Shown in pieces: positions 21,440 through 33,591 of a stretch of 64,000 bases of DNA. The stretch covers positions 470,001-534,000 of the forward strand of contig JASANG010000295.1 in the NCBI GenBank assembly GCA_030248215.1, given 5' to 3'. The position numbers were made by a program, and so were the translations under genes. Under the pieces are notes generated by a model. That model did not search any database. It was not told where the DNA came from and saw only the letters and a list, made by a program, of their open reading frames with translations. Positions within the stretch are counted from its first letter, which is position 1; the number at the start of each line of letters is the position of its first letter. Source of the stretch: Enoplolaimus lenunculus. Its lineage: Eukaryota; Nematoda; Enoplea; Enoplida; Thoracostomopsidae.

Positions 21440-21540
21440 TTTTTACCCGTGTAATGCCAATCATTACCTGCGAGTATACCCGCGCCTGAAATTCTTTACC
21501 CGACCCGCGATTACTCGCGGGTACCCGCGGGTTTTTCCAA
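21440..21540. repeat. CCCGCGGGTA-type repeat, inverted copy
   Basis: GTATACCCGCGCCTGAAATTC and TACTCGCGGGTACCCGCGGG are the reverse complement of blocks at 17590-17660. Confidence 0.55.
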
Positions 21541-21799
21541 CTCTGTTTGAAGAGACCCCATTTCCGCCAAAACAGAGCTGTATTAACATTGGGAAGATTG
21601 AACCTGGAATATACACCGTAACCGTGTACAATTTAACATAAAATGTCTAAAAAATTTTGAAGCTGACTTCACTCCTCAGAGACAGCCTATTGCATCTTTT
21701 GCCGAAAATGTTATCTTCGGAACTGTGTCCATCCGCACGACTGTCAACGTTTTCTCTCTGTCGGCCGGGACAGCCAGGATAGCTTCGAGCCCGCTCTGT

Positions 21800-21895
21800 G
21801 GCTTGGACTTAGGCATTATGTTTTAGGTTTACGCTTAGGCTTGGGCTCTGGCGCAGGCTCAGGCTGCGCCTTGGTTTTATGGGTTAGGGCCCGGT
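21800..21895. repeat. Degenerate TTAGGC-type tract
   Basis: GGACTTAGGCATTATG, TTTACGCTTAGGCTTGGGCT and GCAGGCTCAGGCTGCGCC. It is the most GC-rich version of this repeat in the window. Confidence 0.4.
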
Positions 21896-22193
21896 TGTCA
21901 AAGCCACCCAACGAAATTATTGACAAATAGTTGTCCCGACTTCTCACAGTCCTGCGTAACTCAGCAAAAATATAAACCCAAAGCTGTCGCGACCGTCACG
22001 ACAAATCCAACGAAAACATAAGCTCGAAGCTTACCCGAATGTCCCAGCCGACCCAGAGGAAACATGAGCTAGAAGCTTTCCCGGTAATCCTGGTTGAGCT
22101 TTAAAAATATCGGCTCGAAGCTGTCCGCCTACCCAAGTAAAATCATGGGCCACAAGCTGTCCTGCCGTCCTAACAGAGATATTGGTTCAGGAG

Positions 22194-22675
22194 CAGGGTG
22201 CAGCCGGAGGTGAAAAATATCAGAGCCGGAACACGAGGTCAACAAAACAGCCGGAACCCGAGGTCAACAAAACAGCCGGAACACGAGGTCAACAAAACAG
22301 CCGAAACACGAGGTCAACAAAACTGCCGGAACACGAGGTCAACAAAACTGCCGGAACCAGAGCCGGAGGTGACACAAAATTAAGTAATTTAAACGGTGTT
22401 AATCTTAACAAATATCAATAAATCGTTGTCAAAAATTTTGGTTTCAGGTTTTTTCAATCTCGAAGATTTGTTCTCAAAATAGTACCAAAACGTAAAGTCA
22501 AACGCATCGAGCGATACAATTTTTATAAAACTATAAAAAATTTCCTACCGAAATTGCCGGAACTTCCGGCAGAAACTCTTCCTGAGCCCGAGGTCGATTT
22601 TCTGTTGGAGCTTTAGCTGATGGCAAACGTCCGATAGTACCCTGTGCAGCAGTGTTTACGGTTGCACTCCGGACC
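22194..22675. mobile_element. CAGGGTGCAGCCGGA-family MITE with internal 25-bp tandem repeat
   Basis: The left end CAGGGTGCAGCCGGAGGTGA and a decayed right end with CGGTTGCACTCCGG enclose five 25-bp units (CCGGAACACGAGGTC + AACAAAACAG) at 22226-22350. The sibling at 29271-29745 has the ends CAGGGTGCAGCCGGAAGTG and CTCCGGTTGTATCCTG. CAGGG-type ends recall hAT elements, but target duplications were not verified. Because the unit is not a multiple of three, the open frames here cannot be read as a repeat protein. Confidence 0.65.
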
Positions 22676-23489
22676 TATTACTGAGTCACGAATAAGCGGG
22701 ACGCCACTCTCAGAGTAACATTGGTCGTCGACTGGCAAATGTATCTTAATTTTACACGTAATATAATACAGTCATACAGATTATACATTAACACTGTTGA
22801 AGAGTGAAACAATAGTTAATAAAAGTGTACAGTTCTCAACATGAAATTTATTGAGTCATTCATATAGTTTGCCAACGACAGTTTCGCAATATTGAAAAAT
22901 AACCAAAAAGTTTATAAAATAACTAAAACTTTAACTAATAATAACGTTTTATTTATTTCTTCTCTTGCACCTATCATCTGTTGACAATTCACTATAAATT
23001 GGCGGACCGTAGTTCAATTTAGTCTGCTATGGCGGAAGCAGTGGTGTCTTTGCCCAAATGCCCTCTGCCGTCATGGAAATCTTCCATAACCCTTTGCTTC
23101 TGGGATATATTAAAGACATCACGAACCTTGCCTTTTGTTATGTAACGTACTGTCTTTATAAGTGAAGCACTGAGTTTAATATTGAGCGTAGCTTTCTTGT
23201 CAACTCTTTAATACTGTTTACGCTACTGTAAAAAATGGTACCCACATGCGAGTCCTTAAAGTTCTAAATTGCAGCATTTCCAAATTTCAAATGTCCCCAC
23301 ATCCAGTATTCACCCACCAGATAATTCCCACACCCTCTGAACGGCGTATATACTTCGTCACTTTATCACCCATACACATGCCACTTCATCAATATGTTAT
23401 AGACACGACAGCAGTTTTGTCCTGAGTCTGTCTGAAGTGAGTCCACCTTTTATATAAGACATAGTTTGTCCGAAGGGACTCTGTTTTAG

Positions 23490-23790
23490 CGAGGTATCAC
23501 GACAATTCGTCGCCGAGCCACTCGTCGGCCAACTTGTCATCGACCCTGACAACCTGTCGCTCGACAACTCGTCGACCTCGACAAAATGCCGCACCGACAA
23601 CTCGTCGATCCGACAACTTGTGGCCTGCAAGTATACTCGACAAGTTGTCGGGGCCGACAAGTTGTTGGGGCGACAAGTTGTTGGGGTTAAAGAGTTGTCG
23701 AGTTGTCGGAACAAGTTGACTTGTTCGACGACTTGTCAAGATCGACAACTTGCCGGGGGCCTCGAGTTGTTTGGCAATGAATCGTCGTAG
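23490..23790. mobile_element. CGACAA-motif element, complete copy
   Basis: The ends CACGACAATTCGTCGCC and GGCAATGAATCGTCGTAG are inverted repeats. The interior is built from more than ten variants of CGACAACTTGTCG / CGACAAGTTGTCG in both orientations. Sibling copies: 13946-14390 (split) and 59527-59765. The several overlapping open frames follow from this self-complementary repeat. Confidence 0.7.
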
Positions 23791-24439
23791 ATTCGTTTAG
23801 CGATTGTACAGAGTCTGATAGAAGAACTGTTATTGTCAGACACCGAAAAATACAACTCAGTATATTCGCTGTTAAAGTCCTAATATAAGAATAATAACTA
23901 CTGTTTTGTACCGCCATTGCAGCCAAGTGTGTGGACTTTGTTTCCAGGAGCGCAGACAGTCTAACACGGATGACCCATTGACGTATCGCACCAGCGTGCA
24001 ATTATATTTCAGAAGAACGCAAAGCAGCGCTACAGAAACCCGATCGTTCATTTTCAACAAAATTCTAGCATGATATTGGCTTAATTAACGTGTGTGTACA
24101 CTGACGGTGAAACGAAGCAGTCACAGAACCAAGGACAAACAATCTTCTTAGGGATGCTTTAAACCTTTGCCATGCGCTGTCCGCAGCCGCACACCAACGC
24201 ACGTCCGCCGCATGTCACAATTGCTGTCATAAATTTTTTGTACATGTCAGGCGTGTTGCTAGACGCCGACTCGATAGGTCGTAAGAATAAAGTTGAATTT
24301 GCAAATTTTAAGAATGACTTGCAAATTAAAAAATAGTTTATAAGCCTTCTTTTTAAGAAATCAGTGCAAGAAAAGCTTTTTAACTAGTCCCAAAGTTAAA
24401 AAATCAACTCACTCGACGGCACACTTCCATAAAACTACG

Positions 24440-24545
24440 ATAAATTTTACCAAAATTACCGCAATCTTCGGCAATAAATCTACCGGAACCGAATCGGAAG
24501 CTCGAGTTTTGGCAGTGCAAGAGAGAATACATACTTCCGGTTGTA
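24440..24545. mobile_element. CAGGGTGCA-family MITE, decayed right part
   Basis: ACCGAAATTACC-like and TACCGGAACCGAATCGGAAG, then CTTCCGGTTGTACGATG, parallel the right part of the 29271-29745 copy (TACCGGAGTCGTAGCCGAAC, TCTCCGGTTGTATCC). Confidence 0.45.
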
Positions 24546-24549
24546 CGAT

Positions 24550-25570
24550 GCTAAATATACATACCCACATTACATGGCAAACCTAATTGTACGAAAGTGC
24601 TCTTCTCATTGCTGTCAGCACAAGAAAGTTTAGGTACAAGCCACAAAAATAAGCATTACATTCAATATCGAATAAAAGATTTTGAGTTCGCATGGTTCAC
24701 AACCTTGAAAAGTTTGCCAGGCAGCTGTTTAAGCAGCATAAATCAAAAATATACCTTTATGTACGCTTGAATGAAAATAAATCAAATTACACCTTACGAT
24801 GTGTTTCGTTTCTTTGAAGCTTAAAGTTCTTTCCAATTTTAAGATAAAACTTCGGTTTTTATTCCGATGAAAAACGAACGCTTCCGGCATATTTAGCTGC
24901 GTCTATGCTACAATTTAGCAAAGAAAAAACAAGTCAATGGTATCTTCAAATAAAATTCAGGGGCTTGACTCTAGTTTCAAACGTGAACTGTAGCATTGTC
25001 TAAGTTGAACGTGCACTTAGGTCAGTTTAAGTACAAAAATTAAGAAAAATTTCCAAGCCGTTCCCGGCTGTTAAAGTTTACAAGACCTATTACAAAATGG
25101 TGATAGACTGCACATATTTTAAAAAAACAGGAACTTGACGCCGTCAACGAAAACCTACATCAAGTAAGCAACAAACCACAACAAATCACTGTTGTGTTTA
25201 AATAAAGTTAGTTTATTGAGGCGAGCTTTTTTCTAAATTATTAAGGGCCATCTTCTCAAATGTGAATAGCAACTCTATAATCAGTTAGTAATAGGTTTCC
25301 AAACTGACTAACCATTGCAGATGTTTAAATCAAAATTGGTACAGAAACGGAGCAAGTCATATACGTATTTAAAATGTGCTGATTTTTGAGCCTCAACATT
25401 CACTGGTTCAAAAGTTATAAGACCTATTACCAACTGTTGATAGGTGCTTCACACATTTGAGAATGCGGGCCGAGATTACCGGTATATAATCAATTTTCAA
25501 CGTTGCATCGTTTCCCAGGGGAGAAATCTATTCGCCGTCGTGACATATCATTATTAATTTTCAATGTTAA
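24550..25570. other. Intergenic stretch, nothing firm
   Basis: A single exon-like segment at 25131-25163 on the plus strand is open (ELDAVNENLHQ) before a GTAAGC donor but has a poor acceptor, so it is not called. No repeat was recognised. Confidence 0.4.
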
Positions 25571-25576
25571 TCATAT

Positions 25577-27740
25577 AGTTATTGTTGTTGTAGGGATACC
25601 ACTGGATCCGTGACTCTGCTTAGTTGGAAATTTTCTGGGGAAACCCGGGAGACGCGAAATTTGAGCGTATCGGGTTAGAAAACCACTGGTTGAGATGTTT
25701 TTGGAGCCGTAGCGGGGTATTCACCTGGGGATCCAAGTGTGTGACCCGTGGGTGTAGTACTCCGTAGGCGCGAGATTTGGTGGTTTCAAATTTGAGATCT
25801 AGGTCCAATTAGGCGGTTGAAGTTGTTTTGGCGAGTCTCTAGTTTTTTGAAAGGCCAAAAGGAGGACGGATACGAGTAGTTGTAATTTTATTTAGTTGGT
25901 TTTCGACGGAATGACGCTATTTTGTTCGAATTTGGGTTGAACGCGTAGAAAAATTATGTAACGGTTACGTGCTGAATAAGGTTAGCTAGCTAGTGTTTTT
26001 CAGGGGATTTTGGCTTTTAAAAATGGCGTTTCTGTGTGTTAAAAATGTTCTATATTGTGTGTTTTTGTAACGCGGTAATTTACTATGGGTTTGAAAATTC
26101 TAATGAAGGAATATTAAATTTTCATAAAATAACGTATTGTTAAGGGAATGCTGGGTTTGAAAGATGATTTAGTCTTGGATAAACTCGCGGTTTGTATTTT
26201 CTTTTTGGTGGAAAGTAACGCTCGTACCGGGGCAGCCGGTACAAGCGCTGTACGGGCTGTACCGGTGCAGGTGGCTGTACATGGTTTTCTGATTGAAAAA
26301 TGTTGTAACGTGCGTTCAGGAGAAAAATTATTCGTTAGCGCGATTTTGAGTTGGGTTAGTCTCCGGTTGAGTCTAGCTCGACTCAACCGTGGTTTTAACC
26401 CAATTGCATTCAAATCATTGTAAATAACAAGTGAACTAATATAATATCATTATTTTGGATAAAGAGATTTGACTGGTGCAATTTATACGCCAAAGCGGAA
26501 CAAATATTATTGTGAATCTACTGCGGAGACGAAACTCACGAACTTTGCTAAAACATGGACCGAAATGCCGGGGAAACTCCGCCACGAACTCCTCCCCCTA
26601 CGAAATTCGCGTCGTCTATATCGGAAACGATTCCTGTGTCGCCTAAAACGTCGACTCAGTTGAACCCACTCGCGGAGGAGTTTCGTCCGTCAACTCCGAA
26701 AGGGGGCCGGTGGGCGGCAAGTCCACCGGCTCGGGAAGATCTTGCAGCATGGGAGACCACGCTACAACGAGAGGCGGAACAGGTAAAGAGCCCTGTTTTA
26801 GTTGAGTCCATAGGTAAAACCCAGAAGAATAGGTTCTACTAAAATTTCACGCATAATACGGACATAATAAATGTTGTATAATGTGTTATCGGATTTTTGA
26901 CTTTCTAATAAACTACAGGTGTCCAGTTCTGTAAGGGATAATAGCCCAACGATTTCCGGGTGTGTTCGAAATTTTGTTTCAGTATCAATTTTGAGATTGC
27001 TGTTTTACCAGATTGGCGCGCCATTATCCTTGTTAGATCCCCGCAGGACGGGGTTGTTTTTGTTATTTCGGACTCAGACTTGCGCGATTCACGACCGAGC
27101 AAGTCTGGGTCGGAATTTGTTATCGTGTCCGTACTGGGGATGGATATATTTCTTTTTCCTTGTTCCTTTTTCTTTTCCCGGTTGATTTTTGGGCCCTGAG
27201 CATTGAACGGTTATTGCGTATAGTAAAAATTTCTACAGCCCTAGAAATGGGCGGTGCGGTCCCCGTATTTGTTTTTCCTTTTTGACCACACCCTTTTACC
27301 AAGAACTTATTTTTCCCCGCACTCCGAACTTTGCCTGCCCACCGGATGGACAATATAATTTTGCCACGATGGTCAGAAATTTTATCTGGGGGCAGGAATG
27401 CGCGAGGATAAGAGTCTCCTAGCCCCAAATTTTTTTCGGGATAAGTGGCGTTTTGGAAGCATTCGCCGGCTTGCGGCCGGCAAGTAATTTTTACCAAACG
27501 GAATTGTGCGCTACGTTTTTATTCAATAATCCGGTGGCGATAAGTATTTGCATTCAGGTGGTGAATACACTGCGAGCCCGAGATGGGAAACCCATCCCGG
27601 ACATGATCGAGCGGAGTAGCATAACTAGACACAGCAGCCGGCTTCGATCAAACCATAAGGGGTACCCGCCAAGGATGAGTGGCAAGGACTTTCGATCCAG
27701 GGTAACCTACCTTATAATTGTAGCAACAACAAAACCAGGA
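25577..27740. mobile_element. Unclassified old mobile element (GC-richer island)
   Basis: This block differs in composition from its surroundings. It starts TTGTTGTTGTAGGGATACCA with CTGGATCC soon after, and ends GATCCAGGGTAACC..TTGTAGCAACAACA, so its two edges look like imperfect inverted repeats. It contains a short open reading frame at 26555-26842 (plus strand) rich in Pro, Ser and Thr, and a 50-bp imperfect palindrome near 26350-26400. No enzyme motif identified its family, and it looks old and decayed. What else it could be: a remnant of a degenerate host gene cluster. Confidence 0.35.
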
Positions 27741-28030
27741 CAATCCCTGTCTGTGTCAATATGTGCGTTTTTGTAATAACCTCCACAAGAATTTATTAGG
27801 TTAAAACTAGAATTGTTATTTTTATTAGCAAATTTATTTTTTTGCCAAAAATTATATTTTCGTTTTTGTTTTTACAATCAAAAACCCCATATATACAGCC
27901 AAACCTTCTGCGTGTAATCCATTCAAAAGTACCCTGTTCATTCATTAGCATTGTTCGTTCGCTTTGGACACACTCTGGAACGTTTCTTTGGAAAAAATTA
28001 AATAAACTATTTATTTTTAAAAACGTTTAA

Positions 28031-28150
28031 GCATTTTTTAAGATTTAAAAATTGTTTCCGTTTCTCACGATCAACCTCAGCGTACGACAACAACTTTCCA
28101 TTCGAGCGCAACTTGGATTTGTTTCTTTCTTCTTCTTCTGTTGTTTCAAT
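28031..28150 (-). pseudogene. Degraded duplicate of the 3' end of the neighbouring exon
   Basis: The sequence (complement of GTTTCCGTTTCTCACGATCAACC..CCATTCGAGCGCAAC) parallels 28215-28310, the last codons of the gene at 28209-28992 (VALEW..YAEVDREKRKQ). Relative to the intact copy it has lost a few codons and carries a net frame change, so it is not read as one protein segment. It begins about 180 bp downstream of the intact stop. Either a tandem duplication of the gene end or a discarded alternative last exon. Confidence 0.6.
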
Positions 28151-28208
28151 TCGTAAACCAGATCTGCTTTTTTGAAAAAAAATTAATCAGTTAAGTATTA
28201 ATTTTCAA

Positions 28209-28992
28209 TTAAAAATTAAAAATTTGTTTCCGTTTCTCACGATCGACCTCCGCGTACTGCCACAATTTCGACGCGTGCGGATTCCATTCGAGCGCAACGC
28301 GCATTTTGTCTTCTTCTTTCGCTTCACGCCATAAATATTGTACAAATATGCGATTTTTAAAATTCCACCGCGGTGACTCGGTAACCGGAGCAATTACAGT
28401 AACGATCCGATGAAATTTAGGGCACGATTTCCAAAAACTATAATATCGACTAACTTTAAAAACGTTCGCTAGTGTCACTTCAGATTTAGCGTCTTTTTGC
28501 ATCCGCGCTGATATTGGTTTACCGCGTGCCATTACCAGTTGAACTTTATGAAACGTTTTCAAGTCTTCGCTATAGTAGTATTTGGTAGGACGTCCCGTAG
28601 GTCGCCACAAATCTTTGGCTTCAGCTAAAATTTCGGCAATTTTCACCTTATCGCCGTCGACAACAAAACAAAAGTTTTCCGTCACTAAACTTGGCGTTTC
28701 TTCAGTGATATAAGTGTCCGGACAACTGACAGCGCTCAATATCGCTTCTTCGCTATTCACAGCGTGCGTTGTTGACGTGTAGACTGGCATGTTCCGGTAA
28801 AACGTTTTAGGTTCGCCGTTGTTTGTATCTGAGGTTGATGGGATATCGTTATCCGTTACTGATAACCGGTCATCGGTTTCCGTTGAGCATAGACCCGAGT
28901 CACAGGTTGGAAACGCATCAAAGTCGAGAACGCTTTCACTTGGAGATGACATTATGCTCGACAATGAGTTGCCGTGTGCGTCTTCGAGTGGA
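28209..28992 (-). CDS. Unrecognised protein, last exon
   Basis: After a textbook nematode acceptor (ATATTTTCAG) the frame is open for 260 codons to TAA. The N-terminal half is acidic and Ser/Thr-rich (SSPSESVLDFDAFPTCDSG, STETDDRLSVTDND), typical of a disordered region. The C-terminal half is basic and aromatic: GRPTKYYYSEDL, then FWKSCPKFHRIVTVIAP, RWNFKNRIFVQYLWRE and VALEWNPHASKLWQYAEVDR, ending KRKQIFNF. The open frame also extends upstream past the acceptor (an ATG pair near 29046), so a start there is possible, but that part is AT-rich. Codon use and GC content stand out from flanking DNA, which supports coding. I know no family with this C-terminal half; a DNA- or RNA-binding role would be a guess from the basic residues. 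Confidence 0.6.
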
Positions 28993-29270
28993 CTGAAAAT
29001 ATTATCGTGTAGTCGATATATAAGTTTTACGCGTCGTACTAGCATCATGCAAGGAAACGGTTTAGTTTCAAAATTGTATATAACTATAAATTTATAAGTT
29101 GCCGTTATAATTTTCAAACCAAATTTTAAGTATTACTTAACCCATTCTGCGTCTGAGAGTTTGTTTACTTTTAGCGGATGCAAGGGGAGGCTATAAAATT
29201 CGCTAATTAATACTTAATATTACTTACTGACATATACACGAATAACAGTTTTTGTTACAATATATAGAGT

Positions 29271-29745
29271 GCAGGGTGCAGCCGGAAGTGAAAAATGCCG
29301 GTGCCGGAGCCGGTGCCGGAGGTCGTCGAAACTTGCCGGAGCGAGAGCCGAAGCCGGAGCCGGAGGTGAGACGAAATTAGGTAGTAAAAATAATGGTTAA
29401 TTAGTTAATTTTAGCCAATATTTGCAATGAGACGGAGCAGGAGGTGAGGCGAAATTAGGTAGTAAAAATGGTTAATTAGTTAATTTTTGCCAATATCTGC
29501 AATATGGTGTTAAGTTGTTTGGTTTTACGCTAATTTCCTGCGAAAGTTAGGAAATTCTCTAATGAAAATTGTGACAAAAGCAAAACGATACGCGCTAAAC
29601 AGATAAATTTTGCAAAATGATGCAAAATTTTACTACCGAAATGTCCGAAACCTCCGACAAAAGTTCTACCGGAGTCGTAGCCGAACGCGGATTTTCTGCT
29701 GGAGGGGGGCTGATCTCCGGTTGTATCCTGATAGAAAGGTGTTAA
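29271..29745. mobile_element. CAGGGTGCAGCCGGA-family MITE
   Basis: The ends CAGGGTGCAGCCGGAAGTGA and GATCTCCGGTTGTATCCTG are inverted repeats. CCGGAGCCGG clusters lie near the left end, and a GAAATTAGGTAGTAAAAAT block is repeated twice inside (near 29371 and 29449). Confidence 0.7.
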
Positions 29746-30100
29746 AGTGCAATGCAACTACTACGTTCAACAGCAGTACAAAATTAAAAAATAAAAATAA
29801 AGTATAAGAGAAAGCATGCAAGCAATCGACAAATTACGAAATAGATTATCGTAAAGAAATTAAAGTTAATATTTTCAGCTCAAAGCTAACTGCGGGAACT
29901 ATTCCGAACAACATTTACAATTCACGTTACACGCAAACAATTCCTGAAAACTTGCAAAAATAAAATAAAATAAAATTTATACTTTTCACATTTAATTTGC
30001 GAAAATATTTTAAAGTGAAATTTTCCTAAGTTCAGTAGAGAAACATTGCTTCCGTAACAAAAAGATTAAACAGCTAAAATAAGTGTTATGGAGTTTCCAA

Positions 30101-30360
30101 AACAGAGGCGGATCCAAAAATATTTGACGGGGGGAGGGCTGACAAATGTTATGAAACGCAAAAATTGTAAGGTAGGGAGGGACCTTATCATTTTATATCA
30201 CCAAAAAAATTTTCTGAGGGCGAAAAACTGTAAGGTACTTTACCATGTTATCAGAAAACATACTGCGGGAAAAATTGTAAAAAACTGTAAGGCAGGAAAT
30301 CTTACCATTTTAATACAAAAAAAATTGTAACGAGGGACGTAGCCCCCCCGCCCACTTTGA
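30101..30360. mobile_element. AGGCGGATCC-family MITE
   Basis: It begins CAGAGGCGGATCCAAAAATA and has three repeats of an AAAAATTGTAAGG.. block interleaved with TTACCATTTTA-type blocks. The right end is lost in AGCCCCCCCGCCC. Confidence 0.65.
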
Positions 30361-31525
30361 AGATTTAAAGCAATTTGAGTTTAATGCTCAGCTCATATTG
30401 TAAATACTAGTCAGAGAGCTTACCGTAATGTGCAAAAACTTGGCAAGGCAAATACACAACAATCTGCATGCAAAATTTTCTAGAACTAGGCTCGAAACCA
30501 AAGCAACATATCATGTAGAGACCAAAAATGTATAAATATTTACACTCAAAGTTAAAATTTCGACTGGGTAGAATATAGCTAGGAAATATAAATTGTATTA
30601 TGTTCTACGTACATGATTGGTAGTAGTTTACGGGAAACATGAAACCATAAAAATTGATTCACAAGTATAATAATGTTTGCTGTATTAAGAGTAATTTTAG
30701 TGATAAATATCATCTTACAAAAGTGGAATTTTAACACTTATACACGCGTCTTGCACAACCACACAATATAGCACAGCGAATAAAGTTTTTAAGGTGATCC
30801 GAACGTTTGAAATTTTATTGCAAATTCCTATAAATTCCACGGTACACAAGCAGATGTACAAGAAATTGCACAAAATTGTATCAGATATAAGCACACTGGT
30901 TAAAGGTTGAAGAGAGATTAGAAGTAGTGTAAGCACATGATACATGCCTACTCTCTAAAAACTTAAACTTAATTATTGCTTAGCTAAACTTGATTATTAG
31001 CTTAGGTAGATGTGAAATGTCACATCAAACTAACTAAATCAGTATTTCTAGTTTTATCTATCAACTTCATATTTTTAAGTCTAACTAGATTTTAAGTTAA
31101 GCTTATTTTGGTTTTAGGAACAAATGCAGCAAAGAAATTATGTGTATCTAAGAATTTATTTTGTTTAGCTTAAACTATAAATATGTAAGATTTTAAAACA
31201 GTGTTAGCGTAAACCTACCTGTTGGCTTTGCTAATCTAGAAAGTTAGCTTAATGCTGCTGAATTAATTTAAACTTAAATCAAGTTTAGTTTAAGCTTCTA
31301 GAGAGTGATTTGCGCTGAAACTGTTAGCCACGTCGTGCATGGTACCTGAGTAATTTCGGGGGATTTGGTACAGTGTTTGGATCACATACAGGCGCGGGCA
31401 GAGGCGGGCTCACTTCGATCACTGTAATATTTGGTACAATGCTAAAAATGAAATAAGACACTTTAAAAAACTAAGTAAACCCGATATTGAATAAAAAAGT
31501 TGAAACTGAAAAATACACACACACA
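30361..31525. other. Intergenic stretch, nothing recognised
   Basis: The part 30950-31310 is rich in TTAAGCTTA-like words, resembling 41450-41630, but no ends are defined. A 17-nt segment near 31215-31231 (minus) sits between TTTCTAG and GTAGGT signals; it is too short to call. Confidence 0.35.
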
Positions 31526-31526
31526 G

Positions 31527-31650
31527 GCCAATAGCCAGGGTTGTCGTTGACAAACAAGCATGGTTGAAAATTTTCTAAGAGGCAACAGTTTTAAAAGGAA
31601 TGGAGAGACTAAGCACCTCCGCTCTTCCTTGGCTACGGTCCCGTACCAAA
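31527..31650. mobile_element. GGGCCNGTAGCCAG-family MITE
   Basis: ACAGGCCAATAGCCAGGGTTG and CTTGGCTACGGTCCCGTA are inverted ends. The interior GTTGACAAACAAG..GGTTGAAAATTTTCTA is shared with 36195-36354. Confidence 0.6.
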
Positions 31651-32476
31651 AGTGCTAGTTTGCTACAAGTGCCAAGTCACACTGGTTGCAGTACCTAAAG
31701 GTGCAAAAACGAATGTGCGCTAGGCAATACACCACAAATCCTATTTGGCCTGACCTCTCCACAAGATAATTTACGACATACAAAGGCGAGGGATTAATTA
31801 AAAGATGTGAGGAATTTTGCTATACGAAGTAAATTTTGTGTTTCTGAACTTATGCATTTAACTTTTTAATAAATACCAGATGAAGCAAAAATTTATGCTA
31901 CATACAGTGTGAAATCCGCTAATCCTATTTAGGGCTCGAATTCAAAGCTATGAAACTAAACAGACAATGAGAGTGGGTGAATTGTAGAATATTTATAAAT
32001 TACGATCATATTAAAGACTTAAAATGATTTCTACAGAGCATGAGCATTTTATTTTTACTCAATTAAACGTGGATCTGCTTTATCAAAAATTAAAATTGAA
32101 ATAAAAACTTGAACACGGTATAACACTCACGTTTGCTTGAAATTACGTTTATGTGCTGATTTAAATGCTGCTGAATGTTAATATTTCGGCGGTTTGTTGC
32201 ATATATTATGTTTAAAAAAATTAAAAATTGTGACACACAGCGATTTGAAAATGGTTATGCTGTGAGTACTTTTGTTTAAAACAACTCCTGAAGCAACTGT
32301 TTCTCATTGAATTTTATGTTTATTTCTGACAAACCACCAGGGTTGAACTGAGCGACCACTCCCATACATTACAGCTGGCGGGCGGCCTAGAATTGCTCTG
32401 AACAGGGTGACAATATCAATTTTAAAAATTATATTTGGTCCAAAAATGTAACTAAAAATAATTTACAATAAAAACT

Positions 32477-32911
32477 GGTCATTTCCGGTTAAGTGCTTGT
32501 CAGTTTTTATGCGTCCAAAATGGTCGGCATTAAATTTTTTGTGCATATTTATACTTCTCATCACCTCCTTTAGTGTTAAATTTATCGCTATTATGGTCAA
32601 ACCGTTGGCCAAGTGTCGAATGGCTTATTTCACCATAAATCATTAATGACGGTATGTTGATACATTTAACACCACTCGACTCAACTCGGCAAGCAGCGTC
32701 GAATGGTATAGAAATTATTGAACTTTTTTGCAAAAAAATTTTAGTCCCAGAGAGAGGCTTAAGCAGACCGAAGAAATCGAATTTTCAGAAATTTCAAATT
32801 GCGATGTGAAATGATTACATAGATTATGAGCAGCTTACAATATGGGAAAAAATTTCAAAATCCGACCATTTTTACGCATCGCCGGCTGGTGGTCACTTAA
32901 CGAAAGAGACC
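32477..32911. mobile_element. GGGTCTTTTC-family fold-back MITE
   Basis: The ends GGTCATTTCCGGTTAAGTGC and GGTCACTTAACGAAAGAGACC are inverted repeats. The arms contain AAAATGGTCGGCATTAAATT and its counterpart TTTCAAAATCCGACCATTTT. Confidence 0.7.
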
Positions 32912-33591
32912 ATGATACGCCTAACTTCTCGCTCGCGAAATTCCATTTGAAAATAGCTACTGTTACTATTAAACAATCCACCGCACATGGCGCACTATGA
33001 AAGCTATTTGGGCTAAAAACAATTTTATTGATTCATTTCGAGCTCATAAAGTAGTCAAATGTGAAATGGTGGAGTGTAAAGCGGTGATTAAACTTAAGTA
33101 AAAAAACTACGCAAAACCCACGTGAACAGTTTTCTTGTGCCTCATAGTTGGTCAAGTATTTACGCATTTACCATTAGATTTATAGCCAGTTGAAACCACG
33201 AAATGAGGACTGGGGTAGAAGGTTAAACATGGAAGGGCGGGACTAGCAATACATTCGTCCTTGGCATTTATAAACCAGTTCACCTTTTGCCAATTTAGAG
33301 AAATATTTCAAAGTTCGCAAGCGCAGCGAACAGGACGCATAACTTATTATTTCCAGATCAGTGGATTGCCGGAAGATCTAAAACTAATTTTTCAGTTCCT
33401 CAAATTTCAACCAGGTTAAAGGGTATTTATCCTTTGCGCTCTAATGTATGACCACCCTTCTGTGAAGTACGGGTTAGATTTTGCCCAGACCTTGAACGAT
33501 ATTCACAAATTTGTGCCAGTGAACATTTGTAACGAATAAATAGTCAACACTTCATGAACGCTAAATCTAATAATAAAAATACTTTTATATT

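Noticed and set aside
22182-22421. Repeat protein made of PEVNKTAGTRGQQN-like units
   Set aside because: The underlying unit is 25 bp, not a multiple of three, and lies inside a MITE.
23397-24001. Several overlapping 60-105-codon frames
   Set aside because: They arise from the self-complementary CGACAA repeat read on both strands.
25131-25163. Plus-strand mini-exon reading ELDAVNENLHQ before GTAAGC
   Set aside because: The acceptor has an A-rich rather than pyrimidine-rich tract and no neighbouring exon was found.
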